A stretch of DNA of 64,000 nucleotides from Citrifermentans bemidjiense Bem (lineage in GTDB: Bacteria > Desulfobacterota > Desulfuromonadia > Geobacterales > Geobacteraceae): contig NC_011146.1 in assembly GCF_000020725.1 (NCBI RefSeq), forward strand, positions 868,001 through 932,000, given 5' to 3'. Every line of letters starts with the position of its first letter. Positions within the stretch are counted from its first letter, which is position 1. Positions 19,489-27,559 of the stretch are shown here, in pieces. A program made the translations under genes and the position numbers. Below the pieces are notes generated by a model. It made no database searches and was not told where the DNA came from. It worked only from the letters and a program-made list of their open reading frames with translations.

Positions 19489-20013
19489 GTGCCGGCAAGG
19501 AGCATGGCCCTGAGAACGATCGTACTGGCGCTTTTGGTCCTGGTTCTGGCGGGGGGGTGCGGCTATCGCCCGGTGGTGCAGCGGGGACCGCTCGCCGAGG
19601 CCAACGGCGTGGACATCGTTCTTTTCGCCAACAAGTCGTTCCGCCCCGGGGTGGAAGGTGTGCTGGCGCGCGACCTGATAGACGAGTTCGCGCTGCGCAC
19701 AGGGCGGCGGGTGCTTCCGGGGGACAAGGCTCAACTGGAGCTCTCCGGAACCGTACTTTCCTACGCCACGTCGCCGGTTTCCTACAACCGGCTAGACGCG
19801 ATCCAGGAGTACTCGGCCGCCATGACCGTGCAGGCAAGCCTGCGCGAGAAGCGGACCCAGAAGGTGCTCTGGAAGGGGGAGCTGACCGAGCAGCAGGTCT
19901 ACCCGGTCAACGCCAACATAGCATTGCAGCAGAACGCGGAAGAGGCCGCCGTAGCCAAGGTGACGCGCCGTCTCGCCGAGCGGATCTGGCAAAAGCTCGG
20001 GGAGCGCTTCTGA
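19489..20013 (+). CDS. lptE: LPS-assembly lipoprotein LptE
   Basis: A small outer-membrane lipoprotein of about 174 residues that would plug LptD during LPS export. It has a short basic N-region, a hydrophobic stretch and the lipobox LAGGC followed by GYRPV. The body (DIVLFANKSFRPGVE, then ELSGTVLSY and ERIWQKLGERF) fits the LptE family. The start is unsure: a GTG at 19489 is given; a TTG at 19465 overlaps leuS, and an ATG at 19504 lies too close to its AAGGAG. Position directly after leuS supports the call. Confidence 0.85.
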   Translation: MPARSMALRTIVLALLVLVLAGGCGYRPVVQRGPLAEANGVDIVLFANKSFRPGVEGVLARDLIDEFALRTGRRVLPGDKAQLELSGTVLSYATSPVSYNRLDAIQEYSAAMTVQASLREKRTQKVLWKGELTEQQVYPVNANIALQQNAEEAAVAKVTRRLAERIWQKLGERF

Positions 20014-20045
20014 GGCTAAGCCGGGTGGAATCGATCACCTCAACG

Positions 20046-20081
20046 CCGCCCATTCAGCATCAGGCTGGTGGGCGGTTTTTT
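20046..20081 (+). terminator. Intrinsic terminator after lptE
   Basis: CCGCCCA (20046-20052) pairs with TGGGCGG (20069-20075), followed by six T. It separates lptE from the HEPN/MNT pair. Confidence 0.8.
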
Positions 20082-20103
20082 AACGACAGTTCGGGAGCAG
20101 GCC

Positions 20104-20508
20104 ATGGTCAGTGAAGACATCCGCTGGCAGCAGCGGTTCAATCATTTCGAGAAGGCGTTCTTGCTGCTTCGCGATGCCGTCGCGATACCGGTCCCCTCAG
20201 TCGTGGAACGGGCGGGGCTGATACAGTTTTTCGAGATGGCTTTCGAGCTGGCCTGGAAGGTATTGAAGGACTACGAAGAAGCCGAAGGGTTCAGCGTCAG
20301 GAGTCCGCGCGACGCGATCAAGCAGGCTTTCGAGGCGGGGATGGTAACTGAAGGGCACGACTGGATCGATGCGCTGGAGGACCGCAACCTCACCACCCAC
20401 ACCTACAACGAAGCAACCGCCCAGGCTGTAGAAGAAAAGATACGCCACAAGTATTTCCCGCTGCTGGAGCAGCTGCATGCGGAGTTTCGCGCCAGGGCGG
20501 GCAGGTGA
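20104..20508 (+). CDS. HEPN-family protein (HI0074-like nucleotidyltransferase substrate-binding)
   Basis: A 134-residue all-helical protein of the HI0074/HEPN type: QFFEMAFELAWKVLKDYEEAEG is the typical core, and RNLTTH near residue 97 gives the RX4-6H motif seen in HEPN ribonucleases. In related pairs (for example HepT/MntA) the HEPN protein is a toxin that is silenced by nucleotide transfer from its MNT partner. ATG 20104 has GGGAGCAGG upstream. It is followed at once by the MNT gene. The pair sits between lptE and holA, where most relatives have no insertion. Confidence 0.82.
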   Translation: MVSEDIRWQQRFNHFEKAFLLLRDAVAIPVPSVVERAGLIQFFEMAFELAWKVLKDYEEAEGFSVRSPRDAIKQAFEAGMVTEGHDWIDALEDRNLTTHTYNEATAQAVEEKIRHKYFPLLEQLHAEFRARAGR

Positions 20509-20510
20509 AC

Positions 20511-20831
20511 ATGCCTTACGGACTCCTGGAAAGAGACCTGGAGCACATCCTCGCAGCTGTGAAATCCCTGCCTGAGATCTCTCAGCTGGTGCTGTTCGGG
20601 TCGAGGGCCAAGGGTAACTTCAAGACGGGCTCCGACGTCGACCTTGCCATCAAGGGGGCGGAGGTCAATTACGAGACGGCGCTCAAGCTGGCGGAGATTT
20701 TGAACGAAGAGAAGCCCCTTCCTTATTTTTTCGACGTGGTGCATTACGAAGGGGTCACCGAGCCCCGGCTGATTGAGCACATAGACCGGGTGGGCGTGGT
20801 GCTCTACAGCAAGGACGCGCTACGTAAATAG
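20511..20831 (+). CDS. Minimal nucleotidyltransferase (MNT), HEPN partner
   Basis: A 106-residue minimal nucleotidyltransferase. The signature GSRAKG with SDVDLAI near residues 29-44 gives the GSX10DXD active site; a third acidic residue is probably in FFDVVHYE. ATG 20511 is spaced 5 bases from AGG; a GTG at 20505 that overlaps the HEPN stop is also possible. Such proteins act as antitoxins by AMPylating or guanylylating the HEPN toxin. All catalytic residues are present, so the module could be active. Confidence 0.85.
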   Translation: MPYGLLERDLEHILAAVKSLPEISQLVLFGSRAKGNFKTGSDVDLAIKGAEVNYETALKLAEILNEEKPLPYFFDVVHYEGVTEPRLIEHIDRVGVVLYSKDALRK

Positions 20832-20843
20832 CGGATCTTACAT

Positions 20844-20955
20844 CCTCTCCCCCTCCCTTGACGGGAGGGGGGTGGGGGGTGGGGGAAGCTGCCAACGAAG
20901 CGGTCTCTGGCACCTTCCCCCCTACCCCGACCCTCCCCCGCAAGGGGGGAGGGAG
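20844..20955. repeat. GC-rich palindromic intergenic repeat (family A)
   Basis: Two inverted halves. The left half is CCCCCTCCCTTGACGGGAGG, and the right half is CCTCCCCCGCAAGGGGGGAGG. They are joined by about 40 bases. The same arrangement recurs at several intergenic sites in the window. Confidence 0.85.
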
Positions 20956-20996
20956 CATGAGAGCGAATCAGGTAACGAAACGAAAGAGGGACAGGC

Positions 20997-21986
20997 ATGA
21001 AACCGGAAGAATTCAGCAAGGCGGTCGACAAGGGGGAACTCGCGTCCCTTTACCTTTTGTACGGGGACGAGCCGTACCTGGTGGAGCGCGCCGTGAAGAA
21101 ACTCCTGGAGCGAGCCGTTGATCCCTCCTTCCGCGACTTCAACCTGAACGTCTTCTACGGCAACGAGTGCAAGGGGGACGAGGTCTTCAGCGCCGCGCAG
21201 ACGCTGCCGATGTTCGCCGAGCGGCGGGTCGTGCTGGTGAAGAAGGGGGGGGAGCTTTCCGCCGGCGCCATGGAGATACTCCTCTCCTACGTGCAGGATC
21301 CTTGTCCCGGGACCTGCCTGATCTTGCAGGCGGAGAAGGTCGACGGGCGCAAGAAGTTCTACGCCGAGTTCAAGAAGCGCGGCGAGGCCGTCGAGTTCAA
21401 GCGCCCCTATGAGAACCAGCTGGGACCCTACGTGCGCGACGAGGTGCGTGCCGCAGGGAAGAAGATAGATTCCGCAGCCGCCGAGCTTCTGGCCTACCTG
21501 GTCGGCAACAACCTGCAGGAACTAGTCTCCCAGATCGAGAAACTCTGCATCTACTGCGGCAAGAAGGAATCGATCGGCGTAGCCGACGTCAAGGCGATCG
21601 TCTCCGACACCAAGGTCGAGAGCGTCTTCGAGTTCACCGATGCCCTGGGGGCAAAGGAACTTCCCCGTGCGCTCAGGATGCTCACCTCCCTTTTGCAGGA
21701 CGGCGAGGCGCCGCTGCGCATCCTCGGCGCCGTTTCGCGCCATTACCGGCAGTTGTGGCAGATGCGGGAGCTTTTGGACCGCAGGCTTTCCCCCGCCGAA
21801 CTGGCGAAGGCGTCCGGGATCAACCCGTATTTCCTGAAGAAGGTGACCGATCAGGCGAGAAACTACACGGTGGGGGAACTGAAGCAGGTTTTCGAGCGGA
21901 TGCTGGAACTCGACCTGGCCTTCAAGTCGGGAGCCCTGGAAGGAGCGGCCTTCGAGCGATTCGTCATGGACGCCTGCCGGAAGTAG
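20997..21986 (+). CDS. holA: DNA polymerase III subunit delta
   Basis: A 329-residue HolA, the clamp-loader subunit that opens the sliding clamp. The N-terminus LYLLYGDEPYLVERAV is the diagnostic degenerate P-loop region, followed by LPMFAERRVVLVK and, in the last third, EAPLRILGAVSRHYRQLWQM, a hallmark of the delta family. Length is normal. ATG 20997 has GAGGGACAGG upstream. It lies downstream of lptE as in many Gram-negatives, but separated from it by the HEPN/MNT pair and a palindromic repeat, so it probably has its own promoter. Confidence 0.93.
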   Translation: MKPEEFSKAVDKGELASLYLLYGDEPYLVERAVKKLLERAVDPSFRDFNLNVFYGNECKGDEVFSAAQTLPMFAERRVVLVKKGGELSAGAMEILLSYVQDPCPGTCLILQAEKVDGRKKFYAEFKKRGEAVEFKRPYENQLGPYVRDEVRAAGKKIDSAAAELLAYLVGNNLQELVSQIEKLCIYCGKKESIGVADVKAIVSDTKVESVFEFTDALGAKELPRALRMLTSLLQDGEAPLRILGAVSRHYRQLWQMRELLDRRLSPAELAKASGINPYFLKKVTDQARNYTVGELKQVFERMLELDLAFKSGALEGAAFERFVMDACRK

Positions 21987-22017
21987 CGAGTCGCTCACTC
22001 ACCCAGACCCGAAAAAT

Positions 22018-22122
22018 CCCCTCACCCTCTGGGAGAGGGTGGCCGCAAGGCCGGGTGAGGGAGGTGCCATGAGCAAGAACAGGCGCCCTCACCCCGACCC
22101 TCTCCCAGAGGGAGAGGGAGGA
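22018..22122. repeat. GC-rich palindromic intergenic repeat (family A variant)
   Basis: Left half CCCTCTGGGAGAGGGTGGCC and right half CCCTCTCCCAGAGGGAGAGG are each palindromic and related to each other by inversion. It lies between convergent holA and rpsT. Confidence 0.8.
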
Positions 22123-22209
22123 TTTACGCCGGGAGATTACCTCTCCACCAGGAGAGGGAGGTTTGAGAGCTCCGTCGAGCGGATATTAAATCGTCTGCAG
22201 CGGCAACAC

Positions 22210-22243
22210 AAAAAGGGAATCCCCGTATGGGAATTCCCTTTTT
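22210..22243 (-). terminator. Intrinsic terminator of rpsT
   Basis: AAAAAGGGAAT (22210-22220) pairs with ATTCCCTTTTT (22232-22243) with an inner extension. Read on the minus strand it ends in a T-run just after rpsT; the A-run also makes it usable from the other side. Confidence 0.8.
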
Positions 22244-22272
22244 CAGCTTTTCCAGCTCGAACAGCCCGGGGA

Positions 22273-22536
22273 TTAGCCCAGGGTGTTGACCAGCTTGGTG
22301 AGACGGGAAACGTTCCTGGAAGCGTTCGAGGAGTGGATGATCCCCTTGGTAGCAGCGCCGTCAATGACGGGGATGGCCACAGCCAGAGCGGCCTTTGCAG
22401 CCTCCTGGTCCTTGGTGGCAACCGCTTCGCGGACGCGCTTGATGAAGGTGCGCAGGGTGGAACGTTCGTGCTTGTTGCGCTCCGTTCTCTTAGCCGTCTG
22501 CTTGATCCTTTTCATTGCCGATTTGTGATTTGCCAA
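22273..22536 (-). CDS. rpsT: 30S ribosomal protein S20
   Basis: An 87-residue basic protein that binds 16S rRNA early in 30S assembly. It begins [20 protein letters not shown] and contains the typical R-T-F-I-K-R-V and late [18 protein letters not shown] segment. Full length. On the minus strand the ATG is preceded by CGGAGGTG. It has its own strong promoter and terminator, and S20 genes are commonly monocistronic. Confidence 0.97.
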
Positions 22537-22591
22537 ACTGCACCTCCGGGTATTTTAAAAATGTAGCTTTTTAGGGTTTTTTGAAAGAGGA

Positions 22592-22622
22592 ATTATATAA
22601 CACTGCGGCGGCCTACTGTCAA
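22592..22622 (-). promoter_or_regulatory. Sigma-70 promoter of rpsT
   Basis: Read on the minus strand, TTGACA (22617-22622) is followed 17 bases later by TATATA/TATAAT (22592-22599). This near-consensus promoter lies about 60 bases upstream of the rpsT start. Confidence 0.75.
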
Positions 22623-23019
22623 CCGCAAAGTCGACTGTAAGGTAAAAAAACATGCCCCGCTTGCGAACTCGTCACCATAGCACGGTTGCAGCCCACAAGC
22701 CAGCGATATTTCTCATTATGGATGGTCCCACCGTCCCTGGCTCCCAAGCTCCAGCTTGAGATTGAAAGGTTCCCCTCTAAAACGTCATCTGGATAGACGG
22801 GAACCTGGAGGATGTTTGCACACGAGGCGCAGCACGAGAATTAAAGTTCCCCCCTTTGCGAAGGGGGGGCAGGGGGAATTTTCTTTTCCCCGAGGTGGAC
22901 CAGTGAACGGATTTAATAAATAACCCGGGATGTATTGACATTCATATCTTTGAATATTACCATTGCCGCACCAAACGCGCCGCGTCGCGGCCCCACCCAC
23001 CGCCCAAGGAGAAACTATC
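22623..23019. other. Intergenic region with a family A repeat
   Basis: No gene is supported. A GC-rich palindrome (CCCCCCTTTGCGAAGGGGGG core, about 22850-22875) lies in the middle and is related in style to the other intergenic palindromes. The last 100 bases are AT-richer and should hold the promoter of the methyltransferase gene. Confidence 0.5.
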
Positions 23020-23649
23020 ATGCAGCAAGCCAATAAACGTGACTTCGACGCCGTTGCCAACAGTTGGGACCAGGAACCGCGCCGTGTGAAACTGGCCCAG
23101 GACATCGTGAGCGCCATGCGCCGCGAGCTTCCCCTCGATGCCGGGATGGAGGTGCTCGATTATGGCTGCGGCAGCGGATTGGTCACCCTGGGGCTTCAGC
23201 CGCTGGTAGGGAAGATAACCGGTGCCGACAGCTCCAAGGGGATGCTCGAGGTTCTGCAGGCTAAGCTGGATGAAGGGAAGATAAAAAACGTGACGGTGCA
23301 GCTGCTGGATCTGGAGCGTCAGACGCTGGAGGCTTCCTACGACCTCATCACCAGTGCCATGACGCTGCACCACGTGCAGGACGTCTCCGCCTTGATCGCC
23401 TCGCTTGCCCGGGCGCTGAAGCCGGGGGGCTTTCTCGCGCTGGCCGACCTGGAGACGGAAGACGGCAGCTTTCATAGCGATTCTAAAGGCGTCCTGCACC
23501 ACGGCTTCTCCCGCGAATTCCTGGCCGGGGAATTCTCCAAAAACGGCCTGCGGGAGGTGCGTGTAGTGACCGCCGCCGTCATGGAAAAGAAGGGGGAGGA
23601 CGGCGGTTCGCGTTCCTACCCCGTCATACTTTGTCTGGGGCGTAAGTAG
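23020..23649 (+). CDS. Class I SAM-dependent methyltransferase
   Basis: A 209-residue Rossmann-fold methyltransferase: motif I VLDYGCGSGLVTL near residue 44, motif II acidic GADSSKGML and motif IV DLITSAMTLHHV. Substrate unknown; the fold matches ubiquinone/menaquinone-type small-molecule methyltransferases. ATG 23020 is chosen because AAGGAGAA lies 7 bases upstream; a longer frame to 22963 has no support. It stands alone and converges on the cytochrome gene. Confidence 0.85.
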   Translation: MQQANKRDFDAVANSWDQEPRRVKLAQDIVSAMRRELPLDAGMEVLDYGCGSGLVTLGLQPLVGKITGADSSKGMLEVLQAKLDEGKIKNVTVQLLDLERQTLEASYDLITSAMTLHHVQDVSALIASLARALKPGGFLALADLETEDGSFHSDSKGVLHHGFSREFLAGEFSKNGLREVRVVTAAVMEKKGEDGGSRSYPVILCLGRK

Positions 23650-23694
23650 CATAGCTCCTCTGTCCCCAAATGAAGGCTCTCCCGAGATGGCACC

Positions 23695-23733
23695 TTCCCC
23701 CACCCCCTGACCCCCTCCCGCAAGTGGAGGGGA
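23695..23733. repeat. GC-rich intergenic repeat (family A, half copy)
   Basis: One half of the family A element (CCCCCTCCCGCAAGTGGAGG). It lies between convergent genes, next to the shared terminator. Confidence 0.7.
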
Positions 23734-23743
23734 CCAAAATAAA

Positions 23744-23770
23744 AAGCCCCCCCTGTTGCAGGGGGGGCTT
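23744..23770. terminator. Bidirectional terminator
   Basis: A 10-bp stem AAGCCCCCCC (23744-23753) with GGGGGGGCTT (23761-23770) and a 7-base loop, flanked by an A-run on the left and T-rich sequence on the right. It serves the convergent methyltransferase and cytochrome genes. Confidence 0.85.
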
Positions 23771-23801
23771 TCTTCCTTCCTATCCTACTGCGTCCTTACA
23801 G

Positions 23802-25187
23802 CTACCACTCTTCTTTCTGCTTCTCGGCCAGCTTCTTCATGAATAGCTCCGGGCTGGTCAGCCTCACGATTTCTTTGTCGCTGTAGCCCAGGTCCTTGAA
23901 GTTAAGCACGCCGTTCGGCGCATGGCAGTTGGCGCAGAAAAGGGCCTTGCTCTTGGTGACCAGGTGGTTGCTGCCGAAGTAGATGGTCTGCCAACCTGCA
24001 ACTGCCTCCTTGGCTACCTTCTCGGGGTTCTTCATCCCCAGGGTCTTCGCCGCGGAGAGGACGCCGGCGCGGGTGTCGCCATTGGACATCGGCTGGGCGA
24101 AGTCCATGGAGAGGAGCTCGCCGGTCTGCTTGTTGTAGAAGGCCTTCCCCTGGAAGATCTTGAACGGGGAGATCTTGCTCTTGCCGTCCTTTCTGCTTCC
24201 TTTAGGGCCGATGAAGTGCGGGGTGTTCTTTACGGTGCCGTTGTACCAGGCGTAGACGGGGGTGGTCTCGTTTGCCTCTTTCTTCAGCGTGGTCGGCTCG
24301 TAGAACTTGTCGGGCGTCTGCTCCCATACGGTGAAGTCCTTGGCGAAGGCGCCGCCGGTGCGCGGGATGTGGCAGGTCTGGCAGGCGATCTTCGCGCTGT
24401 GACGGTTCAGGTCCGCGTCCTTGTGCGGTTTGGCCCCGTGGCAGGAGGTGTCGGAGCAGGAGATAAAGACGTTGTCGTTGGCCCAGTTGTTGGGATCGTG
24501 CCCGGTAGGCATCTTGTGGTTCTTCGCCTTGTGGCAGTCCACGCAGACCATCCCTTTGGCCGCGTGCGCGTCGGTCTCCTTATTGAAGGTAAAGCCGCGT
24601 TTCACGATGACGCCGCCGCCTGCCGCCTCATGGCAGACCATGCAGTTCTTCACGGTCGGCTTGCCGATGGCGAGCGCTGCCTTGGTGCTCCTGTCCTGTC
24701 CCATCACCACCTGACCCTTCTCGTTCTTCGAGGCCTTTCTCTGGCGGAAGTCGTAGTCGGTCGAGTGGCAGACCAGGCAGTCCACTGCCGCCTCCGCCTC
24801 GGGGCCGGTGCTACCTACGTCGCTCAGGTGGTTGCCGGGGTGGCAGGTGTTACAGCCGGTGAACTTGCTCTTGCCGGTAACCGGGCTCTTCGGGATTTCC
24901 TTCAGGTTGTTCACGATGTCGTTGCCGTTGCACATGACGTAGATGCGGTTCTTCATCCCGTACTCTTTCTTCGGGTCGAGGCCGTCCACGTTGGTCACCT
25001 TGGAGGCGTGCTTCCAGTGCACCGTGTCCATGAACCCCTTGGCGCTCCCGGGGTGGCACTCCTCGCAGGTCTCGGGGCCTTTGTAGCCGCTCTTGGCGAT
25101 GGACTCCTTGCCCGGATGCTCTGCCATTGCCGTGGTTGCCGCCAGGGCGAGGCCAAAAACTGCCGCTATCATGCCTGTCTTTTTCAT
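23802..25187 (-). CDS. Octaheme-type periplasmic c-type cytochrome
   Basis: A 461-residue secreted protein with a Sec signal peptide ending TTAMA (about residue 22). Seven CXXCH haem sites are visible (for example CEECH 41, CNTCH 112, CLVCH 137, CMVCH 182, CVDCH 215, CQTCH 269, CANCH 419) plus one unusual CX4CH (CSDTSCH, residues 244-250), so eight haems are possible. Many extra histidines can serve as distal ligands. Size and haem number resemble octaheme tetrathionate-reductase-like cytochromes, but I cannot assign a substrate. It lies in the same orientation as the small secreted protein and porin upstream, which suggests a shared envelope electron-transfer role. Confidence 0.85.
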   Translation of the reverse strand: MKKTGMIAAVFGLALAATTAMAEHPGKESIAKSGYKGPETCEECHPGSAKGFMDTVHWKHASKVTNVDGLDPKKEYGMKNRIYVMCNGNDIVNNLKEIPKSPVTGKSKFTGCNTCHPGNHLSDVGSTGPEAEAAVDCLVCHSTDYDFRQRKASKNEKGQVVMGQDRSTKAALAIGKPTVKNCMVCHEAAGGGVIVKRGFTFNKETDAHAAKGMVCVDCHKAKNHKMPTGHDPNNWANDNVFISCSDTSCHGAKPHKDADLNRHSAKIACQTCHIPRTGGAFAKDFTVWEQTPDKFYEPTTLKKEANETTPVYAWYNGTVKNTPHFIGPKGSRKDGKSKISPFKIFQGKAFYNKQTGELLSMDFAQPMSNGDTRAGVLSAAKTLGMKNPEKVAKEAVAGWQTIYFGSNHLVTKSKALFCANCHAPNGVLNFKDLGYSDKEIVRLTSPELFMKKLAEKQKEEW

Positions 25188-25302
25188 CGATATCCCTCTT
25201 TAGTTTCGGTCCCGCCCAAGGGGCGGGTGTGGTACACAGCGCAGGAAGTCAAATGCACTGCTGGTTAAATATTCATATAATATGATGTAAAAGGCCAAAA
25301 TG

Positions 25303-25332
25303 AACGCTGTAATCTCGGGAAACTACAGCGTT
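25303..25332 (-). terminator. Perfect 9-bp hairpin after the small secreted protein
   Basis: AACGCTGTA (25303-25311) pairs exactly with TACAGCGTT (25324-25332). It lies 35 bases after the 25368 stop on the minus strand. The T-tract is weak (CATTTTGG), so it may be a terminator, an mRNA-stabilising hairpin or an operator for the cytochrome gene downstream. Confidence 0.5.
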
Positions 25333-25367
25333 AGGAGCAAATCGGAATAAAAGTCACTGCCTGGGCA

Positions 25368-25697
25368 TCAGCAGCCGGCGGTCTTCCTGAAGAGCTTGGA
25401 CACGTTCTTGCCGTCGATCGCTTCATACTTGCAGCGGATCTCGTCCCCCTCCACGATCCTGTGGTCCTTGAACTTGTCCAGGGTGAGGTCGTCGTTCACG
25501 GTGATCACCACCAATGCCTCGGTCTTGTTGTCCTTTAGGGTGGCGGTAGCGGTCTTAGCGTCCTTGCCGGCGATCTCGATCTTGGTGATCACGCCCACCA
25601 TCTTGATCTCTTCTCCGGCGCTCGCGATGCCGCTGAAGCAGAGGATGGAGAGTGCCGCGACTGCAACCAGAACCATTACCGAAACTGCTTTTTTCAT
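25368..25697 (-). CDS. Small secreted protein of unknown function
   Basis: A 109-residue protein with a clear signal peptide (MKKAVSVMVLVAVAAL, cleavage probably after ASA near residue 27). The mature part of about 80 residues is beta-rich by pattern (KMVGVITKIEIAGKDAKTATATL, then VVITVNDDLTLDKF) and resembles an OB-like or periplasmic small beta-barrel; it ends with a single cysteine. I do not recognise a family. It lies between the porin and the cytochrome on the same strand and may be co-regulated with them. Confidence 0.75.
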   Translation of the reverse strand: MKKAVSVMVLVAVAALSILCFSGIASAGEEIKMVGVITKIEIAGKDAKTATATLKDNKTEALVVITVNDDLTLDKFKDHRIVEGDEIRCKYEAIDGKNVSKLFRKTAGC

Positions 25698-25780
25698 CTT
25701 CGTTCTCCTTTTCGGCGGGGCGGCAGCCTTTGGCTTGCCGCCCCGCCGTTTGTTGTCCCAACTGTCGTCTGATGCTGCTT

Positions 25781-27559
25781 TTAGAATTTAACTTCGAGGG
25801 TTGCGTAGATGTCGCGGGCGCTCTTAACCGGCGCCATCAACATCATGTCGCCCGGCTGGATGCTGGAGATCTTCACCGGAGCGCCAACCCAGTTGTTGCT
25901 TCCGGTGTATTCGAAGTCGTAGTACTGGAAGCCGATGCGGAAGAAGGCCTTGGAGATGAAAGAGGAGACCGGCTTGCTGTTAAGCTCCTGGATCAGGTAA
26001 GTTTCGTAGACGTCGCCGCGGGTGCCGACTTTGGCGGTCCACATGTCGTCAGCAGCAGGTGCGAAGGTGATCCAGTTCTTGGAGCCGTGGTTGTACTCAA
26101 CGCCGAATTTAGTTTTGGTCGGTTCGTAGTCGTAACGCGCGCCGACGTAGGTGGCCCAGCCGGTTTTGCTGGTAGGAGCTTCCGGGTTGAAGAAGGCGCC
26201 GGTCATCAAGCCCTCGAACCCGGCGTTGCCGGAAACGCTGTTGTTCGGATGGGTGACGCTCATCCCGACATCCCCGAAGAAGTTGATGTTGCCCGGGCCG
26301 ACTTTCTTAATCGTGCTCATGGCGCCGAGGCCGTACCAGTCGATCGCGCCCAGGTTGACCGCAGGAGCGGTATTGCCGAAGTAGGTGTCGTTCATGGTCG
26401 GGAAGTCGAAGATGTTGAAGCCGCGGTTGTACTGCAGCCAGACGCGCAGCGGATCGGTGTCGACCGGGACGATGGCGAGCCCCAGCATGTCGGTGTCTTT
26501 CAGGTTGTTGGCGGGGGTTTCGAAGCCAGCCTCGAAGCCGCGGCCGTAGCAGATCTTGGCGTAGGCGCCGGGAAGGGCCTCGATGTCGGGAGCCCAGCCG
26601 AGGGTCATGCCGTCGAAGGCGTAATCGACGAGAAGGGCGGGGGTGCCGCCGTTGCCCGGGCGCTCGTTGTTCAGACGGAGGTTAGACGGCGCACCCTCGG
26701 TGGAGGGGCGACGGCCTATCGAGAACCAGATCGGCTGCTCGGCGATGTTGGACCAGGTCGCATAAGCGCGGTCTACGTTCAGGAAGTCGCTGGAAGGAAC
26801 GCGCCCGAGGGTGCCATCGAATACGCCGACGCGGTCAGCGAAGAACGGAGTGGCGCCGCCGTTGGTGACTGCCTGGTCGTCGTTGGACCCGAAGGTTTTG
26901 TATGCCAGCAGTCGGACGTTTACGGTCACGTCCTTGGTCGCCTTAGCATGTATATTCAGGCCGAACCTGTTGGTGTAGAGGGTGTCGTTGTTCGGCTTGT
27001 ACGCTGGGACCTGGATTGCATAGCCGCCGGCGGCGGCCGGCGTCATCAGCATGCCCGCCAGCTGCTGCTGGAGCACGATGTTTGCGGGAGTGCCTGGGGG
27101 AAGTGGGCTCATCAGGCCCCGCACCATCCCTGCCGCAGCGGCATAAGAGGTGGTGTGCTGCATGGTTTGCACTAGAGGCATCAGTTGCGACACCGGCTGT
27201 CCGGCTACGGAACCGCCGCCGAAGATGGTGCCCTGAAGGGCATTCTGCGCGTTATTGAGGGAGCCGAAGGCATCGGTGTATGCCTTGGTGCTGCCGTTCA
27301 GGCTGTCCAGCCTGAAGCGGTAGTCGCCGCCAATGGTGAGCCACTTGCCGAGGGATTTTTCCTCGATCTTGTCTACCTTGCGGGTCAGATCCTCGATCTT
27401 CTTCTGGTCTGCGCCCCCCTTCTGCTCCTCAAGTTTCTGCACTTTCTTGGTGAGCTCCTCAATTTTCCTCTGCATGTCCTGCTCGTCCGCCTGCGCCAGC
27501 GCAGGTACGGCCAGTGCGCAAACGGCAGCGCCGACCAACAGCTTTTCCAGTTTTTTCAT
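25781..27559 (-). CDS. Outer-membrane porin-like protein (DUF3373 type)
   Basis: A 592-residue outer-membrane protein. A signal peptide (cleavage near ALAQA) is followed by a coiled coil of about residues 28-72 (IEELTKKVQKLEEQK pattern), then a long beta-barrel with alternating polar/aromatic strands (YRFRLDSL, GLNIHAKATKDVTVNVRLLAYKTF and so on) and a C-terminal strand ending in Phe, the usual outer-membrane assembly signal. It resembles the DUF3373 porins that accompany multihaem cytochromes in Geobacter; this assignment is by memory of the family. AAGGAGAA precedes the ATG. Confidence 0.8.
   Translation of the reverse strand: MKKLEKLLVGAAVCALAVPALAQADEQDMQRKIEELTKKVQKLEEQKGGADQKKIEDLTRKVDKIEEKSLGKWLTIGGDYRFRLDSLNGSTKAYTDAFGSLNNAQNALQGTIFGGGSVAGQPVSQLMPLVQTMQHTTSYAAAAGMVRGLMSPLPPGTPANIVLQQQLAGMLMTPAAAGGYAIQVPAYKPNNDTLYTNRFGLNIHAKATKDVTVNVRLLAYKTFGSNDDQAVTNGGATPFFADRVGVFDGTLGRVPSSDFLNVDRAYATWSNIAEQPIWFSIGRRPSTEGAPSNLRLNNERPGNGGTPALLVDYAFDGMTLGWAPDIEALPGAYAKICYGRGFEAGFETPANNLKDTDMLGLAIVPVDTDPLRVWLQYNRGFNIFDFPTMNDTYFGNTAPAVNLGAIDWYGLGAMSTIKKVGPGNINFFGDVGMSVTHPNNSVSGNAGFEGLMTGAFFNPEAPTSKTGWATYVGARYDYEPTKTKFGVEYNHGSKNWITFAPAADDMWTAKVGTRGDVYETYLIQELNSKPVSSFISKAFFRIGFQYYDFEYTGSNNWVGAPVKISSIQPGDMMLMAPVKSARDIYATLEVKF

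Noticed and set aside
23922-25268. Plus-strand frame opposite the cytochrome
   Set aside because: The minus strand has eight haem motifs and a signal peptide; the plus frame has no recognisable feature.
25188-25367. Cyclic-di-GMP riboswitch upstream of the cytochrome
   Set aside because: The conserved GEMM core sequences are not present on either strand.
25652-27175. 507-codon plus-strand frame opposite the porin
   Set aside because: Antisense shadow; the minus frame has signal peptide, coiled coil and barrel strands.
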